Assembly: GCA_035550715.1 (NCBI GenBank)
Contig: DASZOP010000173.1
Coordinates: 1 to 12,490 of the forward strand
DNA length: 12,490 nucleotides
Direction of reading: 5' to 3'
Source: DASRVA01 sp035550715
GTDB taxonomy: Bacteria > Gemmatimonadota > Gemmatimonadetes > JACCXV01 > JAHWKZ01
Part shown: piece after piece, positions 1 to 6,127 of the stretch
Numbering within the stretch: the stretch's first letter is position 1
How the letters are laid out: each line of letters opens with the position of its first letter
Notes under the pieces: generated by a model
The model's input: the letters and a program-made list of their open reading frames with translations, nothing else
Databases searched by the model: none
What the model was told of the DNA's origin: nothing
Made by a program: the position numbers and the translations under genes

Positions 1-495
1 CCGGCGCTGATCGTGGATCCGGTGATGGTAGCCACGACCGGGGCGCTGCTGCTCGAGAAGGACGCGGTCGAGGCGATCCGGAGCTGGCTTCTTCCGCGGG
101 CGACCCTGCTCACCCCGAACGCGCCCGAGGCTGCCATGCTCCTCGGGTGGACGATCCGCGAGCCTTCGCAGCTCCCCTCGGCGGCCCGCGTCCTCGTCGA
201 GGACCTGGACGCGCGCGCCGTCCTCGTGAAGGGCGGAGACCTTCCGGGCGAAGAGCTGCTCGACGTCTTCTACGACGGGGAGCGGGTCGAGCTCTTTCGC
301 TCGACCCGGATCGAGACCACGCGCACCCATGGATCGGGCTGCGCCCTATCCTCGGCCATCGCCGCTCACGTCGCCCGCGGGAGCGAGATCCTGGACGCCG
401 TCCGGAAGGCCCGGGACTGGGTGCGGCGCGGGATCCGGGATGCGCCGCGCCTGGGGCGGGGCCACGGACCGCTCGATCTGTTCGGTGGCCCTTAG
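1..495 (+). CDS. thiD: Hydroxymethylpyrimidine (phosphate) kinase ThiD, C-terminal part (5' end outside window)
   Basis: The reading frame is open from the first base and ends at TAG 493-495, giving 164 visible residues; the N-terminal part lies upstream of the window. Family landmarks are in the right order: DPVMVATTG (family DPVMVATSG), TPNAPEA (family TPNxPEA), VLVKGGD, and THGSGCALSSAIAAH near the C-terminus, which corresponds to the THGTGCTLSAAIAA anion-hole and catalytic-cysteine loop of ribokinase-fold HMP kinases. ThiD phosphorylates 4-amino-5-hydroxymethyl-2-methylpyrimidine and its monophosphate in cytoplasmic thiamine synthesis. Small departures are Asp for the usual His in KGGH and Ser for Thr in GTGC; both are conservative. 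The stop codon overlaps the stop of the convergent glycosyltransferase. A paralogous pyridoxal or HMP kinase cannot be excluded without the N-terminus. Confidence 0.87.
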   Translation, partial: PALIVDPVMVATTGALLLEKDAVEAIRSWLLPRATLLTPNAPEAAMLLGWTIREPSQLPSAARVLVEDLDARAVLVKGGDLPGEELLDVFYDGERVELFRSTRIETTRTHGSGCALSSAIAAHVARGSEILDAVRKARDWVRRGIRDAPRLGRGHGPLDLFGGP

Positions 496-1181
496 CCCGT
501 ACGCTCCGCCGCTTTCCGCCGGTCCGCCGATCCTCTCAGCCGCCACGCCGTTCGCAGGAAGCCGACCAGATGGTCGCGGTTCCGGATGTGGCTCGGCCCC
601 CCCGCGTAGATGGTCCGGATCGGGACCCATTCGATCGGCCAGCCACGCCGCAGGCACTCGGCGATCATCTCGACCTCGAACTCGAAGCCGCTCTCCCCGC
701 TCGACGCCAGCGCCTCCATGATCCGCCGCCCGACCAGCCGGAAGCCCGACTGGTTGTCACGGATCCACTCGCCGAGCGCGAGCCGCAGGGTGATCGAGCC
801 GAGCATGTTGGCGAGCCGTCTCAGGGGCGGCATCGCGCCGAAGTCGCGGCACCCGATCACGAGATCGGGTCGCCCGGCCGCGAAGGCCGCCACGAGCTTC
901 GGGATCTCGGCCGGATCGTGCTGGCCGTCCGCGTCGAGCGTCACGACGGCCGGAATTCCTTCGGCGAGGGCGAGACGGAACCCCGTACGCAGGGCCGCCC
1001 CCTTCCCCTGGTTGGGGGTCTGGCGGAGGACCCTCGCACCGGCCGCCTCCGCGACGCGCGCGGTGCCGTCCGCCGAGCCGTCATCCACCACGACGACCGG
1101 GAGGTGGCGCGCCGCCCCGCGCACGACCGCCGCGATCCGCGGCTCCTCGTCATGGGCGGGGATCAGGGCGAGAAGCTTCAG
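492..1181 (-). CDS. Family 2 glycosyltransferase (dolichol/polyprenyl-phosphate sugar synthase-like), probable CTG start
   Basis: About 229 residues of a soluble GT-A fold glycosyltransferase. The N-terminus reads LKLLALIPAHDEEPR, the classic IPAxNEE first strand of GT2 enzymes. It is followed by VVVVDDGSADGT (nucleotide-sugar site), NQGKGAALRTGF, VVTLDADGQHDP (metal-binding DxD region) and DNQSGFRLVGRR. A C-terminal segment, ESGFEFEVEMI...WVPIRTIYAG, is typical of enzymes that move a sugar from NDP-sugar to a polyprenyl phosphate. No transmembrane helix is seen. The start is the notable point: between an in-frame stop at 1293-1295 and position 1124 there is no ATG, GTG or TTG. The GTG at 1124 would delete the IPAHDEE strand. 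The CTG at 1181-1179 gives a perfect family N-terminus and shares CTGA with the deoC stop. It is the last gene of the minus operon; its role beside microcompartment genes is unclear. Confidence 0.85.
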   Translation of the reverse strand: MKLLALIPAHDEEPRIAAVVRGAARHLPVVVVDDGSADGTARVAEAAGARVLRQTPNQGKGAALRTGFRLALAEGIPAVVTLDADGQHDPAEIPKLVAAFAAGRPDLVIGCRDFGAMPPLRRLANMLGSITLRLALGEWIRDNQSGFRLVGRRIMEALASSGESGFEFEVEMIAECLRRGWPIEWVPIRTIYAGGPSHIRNRDHLVGFLRTAWRLRGSADRRKAAERTG

Positions 1182-2170
1182 AGGCGGTGGATCGTGGCCC
1201 GCGGGCGGGGGATCACCGCGCCGCGGGGCTCGGCCAACCCGGCGGGCGCGGCACCGGTTGCGGCCCCGGCCGGTTCGGCCCCATATCCCGGGTCAGGTCC
1301 GGCGCCGTTGCCGTGCGCGATCCGGACGCCCGCGCTGGCCCCGATCCGGGTGGCGCCGGCCTCGATCATCCGGAGCGCAGTCGGCTGGTCCTTGACGCCG
1401 CCGGCCGCCTTGACGCCGATCTCCGCTCCCACCACGCGCCGCATGAGACGGACGTCCTCCTCGGTGGCGCCGCCCGGTCCGAAGCCGGTCGAGGTCTTCA
1501 CGAAGTGGGCCCCCGCCTCGCGGGCCAGGACGCACGCCTTGACCTTCTCCTGGTCGGTGAGGAGCGCCGTCTCGAGGATCACCTTGACACGCGCCCGGCC
1601 CGCGGCCGCCTTGACGACCGCGGCGATGTCGCGCTCCACGTCGGAGTAGTCACCCGACTTGAGCGCCCCGACGTTCTGCACCATGTCGAGCTCGCTCGCG
1701 CCGTCCTCTACGGCGCGGACGGCCTCGTACGCCTTGGTCTCGGTGCGATTCGCCCCGAGCGGGAAGCCGACCACCGTGCACACCCGGACCGGCGTCGCGG
1801 CGAGCCGTCGGGCCGCCAGCCGCGCCCACCACGGGTTCAGGCACACGGTGGCGAAGCAGTTCGCGGCCGCCTCGTCGCAAAGCTCCTCGATCTGGCGCCG
1901 CGTGGCCGAGGGCCCGAGGAGCGTATGATCGATCATCCGGGCCAGCACGTTGTCGCACGCGCCAACGCCGGGCCCGGCGGTGAACCGCTCGGCCCCGCAT
2001 GCCGCGAGCCGGCCGATCCGGTCGCCGCAGCGGGACGCGCAGCACGAGCCGTCGCAGCGGCCATCGCAGCCGCACGCGGCGTGCGCCCCGGTCTGCCGGA
2101 GGAGCTCGACCGCGATCATGTCCGCGATCCGGTCGAGACGCTCGGCACGGCTTCCATGTGGCGCGATCAT
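1178..2170 (-). CDS. deoC: Deoxyribose-phosphate aldolase with cysteine-rich N-terminal extension, microcompartment-associated
   Basis: A 330-residue DERA class I aldolase (2-deoxyribose-5-phosphate to acetaldehyde plus glyceraldehyde-3-phosphate). The TIM-barrel core runs from about residue 75 (MIDHTLL) to 285. It carries Asp162 in ELDMVQN, the Schiff-base Lys225 in FVKTSTGFG and Lys254 in VKAAGGVK, so activity is expected. The protein is longer than the usual 220-260 residues. Residues 1-30 form a predicted amphipathic helix (IADMIAVELLRQ), resembling an encapsulation peptide. Residues 33-58 hold a cysteine cluster (C33, C35, C39, C43, C44, C48, C58). The last 45 residues are an Ala/Gly/Pro-rich tail. 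ATG 2170 overlaps the BMC-P stop (ATGA), indicating translational coupling. Linkage to two vertex proteins suggests the acetaldehyde-producing step is encapsulated, as in sugar-phosphate-utilising microcompartments; that part is inference. Confidence 0.93.
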   Translation of the reverse strand: MIAPHGSRAERLDRIADMIAVELLRQTGAHAACGCDGRCDGSCCASRCGDRIGRLAACGAERFTAGPGVGACDNVLARMIDHTLLGPSATRRQIEELCDEAAANCFATVCLNPWWARLAARRLAATPVRVCTVVGFPLGANRTETKAYEAVRAVEDGASELDMVQNVGALKSGDYSDVERDIAAVVKAAAGRARVKVILETALLTDQEKVKACVLAREAGAHFVKTSTGFGPGGATEEDVRLMRRVVGAEIGVKAAGGVKDQPTALRMIEAGATRIGASAGVRIAHGNGAGPDPGYGAEPAGAATGAAPAGLAEPRGAVIPRPRATIHRL

Positions 2171-2469
2171 CCATCCCTCCGGACGCGGCGTGCCCCGTCG
2201 TCGAGCCGGTCGATCCGGTCGACCACGCCGATCACCAGGTTCTGGAGCGGGATCCGGTCGCGACCGGTGACCTGGCGGGCGGCGTTCCCCTCGCGGGAGA
2301 CGAGCACCCGGTCGCCGATCCCGGCATCGACCCGGTCGACCGCGATCACCTCGTCCCCTTCGGGCGCGCCCTCCAGGTCGAGCGGCTGGACGACCAGGAG
2401 CTTGGTCGCGGCGAGCTCCGGATCCTTGTCGCTGGCGGTGAGGGTGCCGATGACACGGGCGAGGATCAT
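2167..2469 (-). CDS. BMC-P vertex protein, EutN/CcmL family (second copy)
   Basis: A 100-residue protein of the pentameric EutN/CcmL/CsoS4 family, which caps the vertices of bacterial microcompartment shells. The N-terminus MILARVIGTLTASDKDPEL followed by KLLVVQPLD matches the family opening (xxGxVVAT.K.P.L.G.KLLxVQPL). The middle IAVDRVDAGIGDRVLVSREGNAAR is the characteristic D-x-V-x-A-G-x-G-D-x-V-L-V...G-x-x-A-R block. It is followed by LVIGVVDRID, the usual last beta strand. Length is normal for the family. ATG 2469 overlaps the stop of the preceding BMC-P by ATGA, and its own stop overlaps the deoC start by ATGA, so these three genes are probably translationally coupled. It is clearly different in sequence from the first copy, so this is not a recent duplication. 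Confidence 0.93.
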   Translation of the reverse strand: MILARVIGTLTASDKDPELAATKLLVVQPLDLEGAPEGDEVIAVDRVDAGIGDRVLVSREGNAARQVTGRDRIPLQNLVIGVVDRIDRLDDGARRVRRDG

Positions 2470-2774
2470 GGCATCCCTCGCGGCGTCAGGTTCAGGACCG
2501 CCGTTCCGTCGTCCAGATCGACCCGGTCCACCTTACCGACGACGGCGGCGTCGACCGCGCAGAAGGGATCGCGCAGCGGCAGCGAGGCCTCGCGGCTGGT
2601 GACGTAGAAGACCCATTCGTCGTCCCCGTACTGGCCGGTGTCGACCGCGACCAGCGGGGCGCCCGCGGCCCGTCCGCGAGCGGTCGTGGGCTCGATCAGG
2701 AGCAGTCGGTACCCCTCGAGCTGCGGCACCTTGCGGGTGCTCACCACACGACCGATGACGCGGGCGAAGCGCAC
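2466..2774 (-). CDS. BMC-P vertex protein, EutN/CcmL family (first copy)
   Basis: A 102-residue EutN/CcmL-family protein starting at GTG 2774. The opening RFARVIGRVVSTRKVPQLEGYRLLLIEP is a close fit to the family. The centre VAVDTGQYGDDEWVFYVTSREAS departs from the usual VDxVGAGxGExVLVxxGSSAR: the glycine-rich loop is altered (GQYGDDEW) and the GxxAR motif is replaced by SREAS. The end VDAAVVGKVDRVDL is standard. The GTG is chosen because it places the family N-terminus at residue 1; no in-frame alternative lies close upstream and no strong Shine-Dalgarno is seen. It starts 33 bp after the cytochrome stop on the same strand and is probably co-transcribed with it. Tandem divergent BMC-P genes are common in microcompartment loci, where each may occupy a subset of vertices. 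Confidence 0.9.
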   Translation of the reverse strand: MRFARVIGRVVSTRKVPQLEGYRLLLIEPTTARGRAAGAPLVAVDTGQYGDDEWVFYVTSREASLPLRDPFCAVDAAVVGKVDRVDLDDGTAVLNLTPRGMP

Positions 2775-2807
2775 ACGGGCGAGAGTACCGCGCTCCCCTG
2801 GCGCGCG

Positions 2808-3815
2808 TCAATCGAGCCCGCGCCGGGCTGGGGTTCCGGCCTGGCCGGGGTCCGGCTCGAAGGTCGTCACTCGGTGGCGGACCGGCTCCACCGTCCGCAG
2901 GTACTCGTAGATCGCAGCCAGGTCTTCCTCGCGCATGCCCGCATAGTTGGCCCACGGCATGACGGTGGGTGGCGTTCCCGCGGGTTTCGGACCGCCCGTA
3001 GCAGCCCCCTCGCGGACGGCCTGGAAGCGGGCCAGAAACCGGTCGCGCGTCCATTCGCCGATCCCGGTCTCGGTGTCGGGGGTGATGTTGGCGGTCCGGA
3101 CGACGCCGGCCGCGACCGGGAACTCGTGACCGCCGGCAAACGTGAGCGCTTTGACCGCGCGGGGCGGAGTGCCCTCGAAGGGGGTGTGGCAGAAACGGCA
3201 CCCCGCGACCTCGACCAGGTACTCTCCCCGACTGAGCCCCGTCCGTGGAGCCTCGGCCGGCGGACGGGCCGGTCTGGGAGCGAGCCGAGCGATCAGGTTG
3301 AGGGGGAGCGCAAGCCGCTCGCGCGGATGCTCGACCGGGATGGGATCCAGCGTCCGGATGTAGGCGACCAGGGCCTCCAGGTCCGGCTGCGCCAGCTTCC
3401 CGTAGAGGTCGTACGGCATGGCCGGGAAGAGCGCCTGCCCATCCTCGCGGATGCCGCTCGCGATGGCGCGGAGGATCTCCCCATCGCTCCAGCTTCCGAG
3501 GGCGGCCGGCGTCAGGTTGGGCGGGAAGAACCCGGACCGGGCGACCCACTCTTCATAGTTCTCCCGTCCGAGGCCGCCCGGCACGACCGGATCGCCGAGC
3601 CGCGACCGGTCGTGGACCGCGTGACACTCGGCGCACGCCGCCACGTGGTGGAACAGGTACCGCCCGCGCTCGATCCGCTCGGGGGTGCCCTGGACGACGA
3701 CGTCGGTAGCCGGCTCGGACTTCGGAAACGCCACCAGGAGATAGACGAGGGCGACCAGGACCGCGCCGAGCGCGACCGCAGCCATCCACCCGAGAGCTCG
3801 CAGGGCCTTCTGCAT
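2808..3815 (-). CDS. Membrane-anchored diheme cytochrome c
   Basis: A 335-residue protein starting at ATG 3815. Residues 6-29 form one hydrophobic segment (uncleaved anchor or signal peptide), placing the rest in the periplasm. There are two covalent heme sites, CAECH at 61-65 and CRFCH at 206-210. Each begins a class I cytochrome c domain with downstream candidate Met ligands, in FPAMPYDLY (Met133) and TVMPWANYAGM. Both domains end in the usual LxAYIRTL / AAIYEYLRT helix. The layout is like the diheme cytochrome subunits of periplasmic dehydrogenases (alcohol, sorbosone, gluconate type), but no dehydrogenase partner gene is in the window. It is the first gene of the minus operon and lies 183 bp from divergent dnaK. 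The nearest good Shine-Dalgarno (GGGAGGA) is about 20-27 nt upstream of the ATG, so the start is fairly but not fully certain. Confidence 0.88.
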   Translation of the reverse strand: MQKALRALGWMAAVALGAVLVALVYLLVAFPKSEPATDVVVQGTPERIERGRYLFHHVAACAECHAVHDRSRLGDPVVPGGLGRENYEEWVARSGFFPPNLTPAALGSWSDGEILRAIASGIREDGQALFPAMPYDLYGKLAQPDLEALVAYIRTLDPIPVEHPRERLALPLNLIARLAPRPARPPAEAPRTGLSRGEYLVEVAGCRFCHTPFEGTPPRAVKALTFAGGHEFPVAAGVVRTANITPDTETGIGEWTRDRFLARFQAVREGAATGGPKPAGTPPTVMPWANYAGMREEDLAAIYEYLRTVEPVRHRVTTFEPDPGQAGTPARRGLD

Positions 3816-3998
3816 CGGGGCCGCAATCTCGCCAGGGCCGGTTCCTCCCACCAGCCCGGCCCTGAAACCTGCCACAATGGCGTGGATCGAGCGGCACAGC
3901 GCTTGCACTCTAGGAAGGGCGGATTCTTTCGGGCTCACGACACCGCCGAAACTGCAGGTCCGGGCCCGCCATTCTTCACATCTGCGAGGGCAGGCCAA

Positions 3999-5909
3999 AT
4001 GAGCAAAGTCATCGGAATCGACCTCGGCACGACCAACTCGGTGGTGGCGGTCATGGAGGGCGGGGACCCCGTCGTCATCCCCAACGCCGAGGGTTCCCGG
4101 ACGACCCCCTCGGTGGTGGCGTTCACCAAGGACGGCGAGCGGCTGGTGGGCCAGGTCGCCAAGCGCCAGGCCATCACCAATCCCCAGAACACGATCTTCT
4201 CCATCAAACGGTTCATGGGGCGGAAGTACGAGGAGGTCGAATCGGAGCGCGAGCAGATGCCGTACGGGATCGAGCGGGGCTCCGATGGCCAGGTCGTGGT
4301 CAAGATCGCCGACAAGCCGTACACGCCCCCGGAGATCTCGGCCATGATCCTCCAGAAGATGAGGCAGACCGCCGAGGACTATCTCGGCCAGAAGGTCGAC
4401 AAGGCGGTCGTCACGGTGCCCGCCTACTTCAACGACAGCCAGCGCCAGGCCACCAAGGATGCCGGCAAGATCGCCGGCCTGGACGTGCTCCGGATCATCA
4501 ACGAGCCGACGGCGGCGTCGCTGGCGTACGGGCTGGACAAGAAGCAGGACGAGCAGATCGCGGTCTACGACCTGGGCGGCGGGACGTTCGACATCTCGAT
4601 CCTGGAAATCGGCGACGGCGTCTTCGAGGTCAAGGCCACCAACGGCGACACGCACCTCGGCGGGGACGATTTCGACCAGCGGATCATCAACTGGATCACC
4701 GAGGAGTACAGGAAGCAGGAGGGGATCGACCTCAAGAAGGACCCGATGGCGCTGCAGCGCATCAAGGAAGCCGCGGAGAAGGCCAAGATCGAGCTCTCCT
4801 CGACGCAGCAGACGGACATCAACCTCCCCTTCATCACCGCCGACCAGTCGGGACCCAAGCATCTGCACCTGACCATGACGCGGTCCAAGTTCGAACAGTT
4901 GATCGACGATCTGGTCGAGCGAACGGTGGGGCCTTCCAGGCAGGCTCTCCAGGATTCCGGCATGAAGCCGTCGGACATCGACGAGGTGATCCTGGTCGGC
5001 GGATCGACCCGCATCCCGAAGGTTCAAGAGGCCGTCAGGAGCCTGTTCGGCAAGGATCCCCACAAGGGGGTCAACCCGGACGAGGTCGTGGCCGTCGGGG
5101 CCGCGATCCAGGGCGGCGTCCTGGCGGGGGACGTGAAAGACGTCCTCCTGCTCGACGTCACCCCCCTCTCGCTCGGCATCGAGACGCTGGGCGGGGTCAT
5201 GACGACGCTCATCCCGCGCAACACCACGATCCCGACCAAGCGCACCGAGGTGTTCTCGACGGCCGAGGACAACCAGACCACGGTCGAGATCCACGTGCTC
5301 CAGGGCGAGCGCGACATGGCCTCCGACAACAAGACGATCGGCCGCTTCCAGCTCACGGGGATCCCATCCGCTCCGCGCGGCGTGCCGCAGATCGAGGTGA
5401 CCTTCGACATCGACGCCAACGGCATCCTGCACGTCTCGGCGAAGGACAAGGCCACCGGCAAGGAGCAGAAGATCCGGATCGAGGCTTCGAGCGGACTGGA
5501 CGAGAACGAGATCGAGCGCATGATCCACGAAGCCGAGTCGCATGCCGCCGAGGACAAGAAGCGGCGTGAGAAGGTGGAGATCCGCAACCAGGCGGACGCG
5601 CTCGCCTACCAGGTCGAGAAGGGCCTCAAGGACCTTGGTGAGAAGATTCCCGCCGACGAGAAGGCGCGCGTGGAAGGCTCCCTGGAGCGGATCCGCGAAG
5701 CCCTCAAGCACGACGACGAGACCGAACTGAAGTCGGCGCTCGAGGAGCTGCGGGGTCGCTGGAACGAGGCCGCGTCCAAGGCCTATCAGGCGGCGGAGAG
5801 CGGCGGCGCGGGAGCGACGGGCGCCGGCGGCGGCGAAGCGGCCGCTGGCGGGACCCCCGAGGAGGACGTCATCGAGGCCGACTACGAGGTCGTCGACGAA
5901 GAGAAGTAG
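3999..5909 (+). CDS. dnaK: Chaperone protein DnaK (Hsp70)
   Basis: 636 residues, full length for bacterial DnaK. It is a cytoplasmic ATP-dependent chaperone that binds exposed hydrophobic segments and cycles with DnaJ and GrpE. The nucleotide-binding domain shows IGIDLGTTNS at the start, AYFNDSQRQATKDAG, INEPTAASLAYG, DLGGGTFD from residue 191 and VGGSTRIPKVQ. The interdomain linker VLLLD is at 382-386, followed by DVTPLSLGIETLGG and the beta-sandwich substrate domain (VLQGER, FDIDANGILHVSAKDK). The helical lid and a Gly/Ala-rich tail ending in DYEVVDEEK complete it. ATG 3999 is preceded by GAGGG at 3986-3990. Neither grpE, dnaJ nor hrcA is adjacent, and no complete CIRCE operator was found in the 183-bp upstream gap. 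A strong hairpin follows the gene, so it is probably transcribed alone. Confidence 0.99.
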   Translation: MSKVIGIDLGTTNSVVAVMEGGDPVVIPNAEGSRTTPSVVAFTKDGERLVGQVAKRQAITNPQNTIFSIKRFMGRKYEEVESEREQMPYGIERGSDGQVVVKIADKPYTPPEISAMILQKMRQTAEDYLGQKVDKAVVTVPAYFNDSQRQATKDAGKIAGLDVLRIINEPTAASLAYGLDKKQDEQIAVYDLGGGTFDISILEIGDGVFEVKATNGDTHLGGDDFDQRIINWITEEYRKQEGIDLKKDPMALQRIKEAAEKAKIELSSTQQTDINLPFITADQSGPKHLHLTMTRSKFEQLIDDLVERTVGPSRQALQDSGMKPSDIDEVILVGGSTRIPKVQEAVRSLFGKDPHKGVNPDEVVAVGAAIQGGVLAGDVKDVLLLDVTPLSLGIETLGGVMTTLIPRNTTIPTKRTEVFSTAEDNQTTVEIHVLQGERDMASDNKTIGRFQLTGIPSAPRGVPQIEVTFDIDANGILHVSAKDKATGKEQKIRIEASSGLDENEIERMIHEAESHAAEDKKRREKVEIRNQADALAYQVEKGLKDLGEKIPADEKARVEGSLERIREALKHDDETELKSALEELRGRWNEAASKAYQAAESGGAGATGAGGGEAAAGGTPEEDVIEADYEVVDEEK

Positions 5910-5936
5910 CGGGCCAGCCCGCACGCTCGAACGAGG

Positions 5937-5968
5937 AAGGGTCCGGGATCACAGCATCCCGGACCCTT
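5937..5968 (+). terminator. Perfect 13-bp hairpin after dnaK
   Basis: AAGGGTCCGGGAT (5937-5949) and ATCCCGGACCCTT (5956-5968) pair perfectly around the 6-nt loop CACAGC, 28 nt after the dnaK stop. No T-tract follows (next bases GCCGCTTG), so it may end transcription with help, or protect the dnaK mRNA 3' end. The palindrome works on both strands. Confidence 0.7.
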
Positions 5969-6034
5969 GCCGCTTGAACGCCGATCGGGCCTTGCCACGT
6001 CTATCGGGATGACCTTCCGACAGGACGTCCGGGG

Positions 6035-6063
6035 GGAACCCGACCCCGCCGTCGTCGTATAAT
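6035..6063 (+). promoter_or_regulatory. Probable sigma-70 type promoter of the htrA-like gene
   Basis: A perfect TATAAT lies at 6058-6063. The -35 region at the ideal 17-bp spacing (GGAACC, 6035-6040) is a poor match to TTGACA, so the call rests on the -10 box and its position after the dnaK hairpin. The expected transcript start is near 6070, giving a leader of about 58 nt. Confidence 0.5.
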
Positions 6064-6070
6064 GGAGCAT

Positions 6071-6091
6071 GGGCCGGTGACGCTCCGGCCC
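6071..6091 (+). promoter_or_regulatory. Hairpin at the expected 5' end of the htrA-like mRNA
   Basis: GGGCCGG (6071-6077) pairs perfectly with CCGGCCC (6085-6091) around a 7-nt loop, TGACGCT. It starts within a base or two of the transcript start predicted from the TATAAT box. It could stabilise the mRNA 5' end; it does not cover the ribosome binding site at 6112-6118. Confidence 0.4.
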
Positions 6092-6111
6092 CTCTCCTTC
6101 ATGATCAGGAC

Positions 6112-6118
6112 AGGAGGT
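6112..6118 (+). promoter_or_regulatory. Strong ribosome binding site that fixes the htrA start
   Basis: AGGAGGT sits 9 nt before ATG 6128. It decides in favour of this start over an in-frame ATG at 6062, which overlaps the TATAAT box and has no ribosome binding site. Confidence 0.8.
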
Positions 6119-6127
6119 TCCGGTTCT

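Noticed and set aside
147..1649. Long plus-strand frames over the glycosyltransferase and deoC region
   Set aside because: Arg/Pro/Ala-rich translations without motifs, opposite clearly homologous minus-strand genes.
3903..3910. TTGCACTC upstream of dnaK as half of a CIRCE (HrcA) operator, or TTGCAC as a -35 box
   Set aside because: CIRCE needs a GAGTGCTAA arm 9 nt downstream, which is absent (CGGATTCTT instead). As a promoter, no acceptable -10 lies at 16-18 bp, so neither is called.
2808..5924. Very long minus-strand open frame (over 1000 codons) covering the dnaK antisense strand and joining the cytochrome
   Set aside because: The part opposite dnaK is a codon-bias shadow in GC-rich DNA: it is hydrophobic/arginine-rich with no family motifs, and dnaK on the other strand is unmistakable. 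Only the section from ATG 3815 onward, with the anchor and two CxxCH sites, is a real gene.
6062..6127. In-frame ATG at 6062 as an earlier htrA start
   Set aside because: It overlaps the TATAAT box, lacks a ribosome binding site and would put 22 polar residues before the signal sequence; AGGAGGT before ATG 6128 is decisive.
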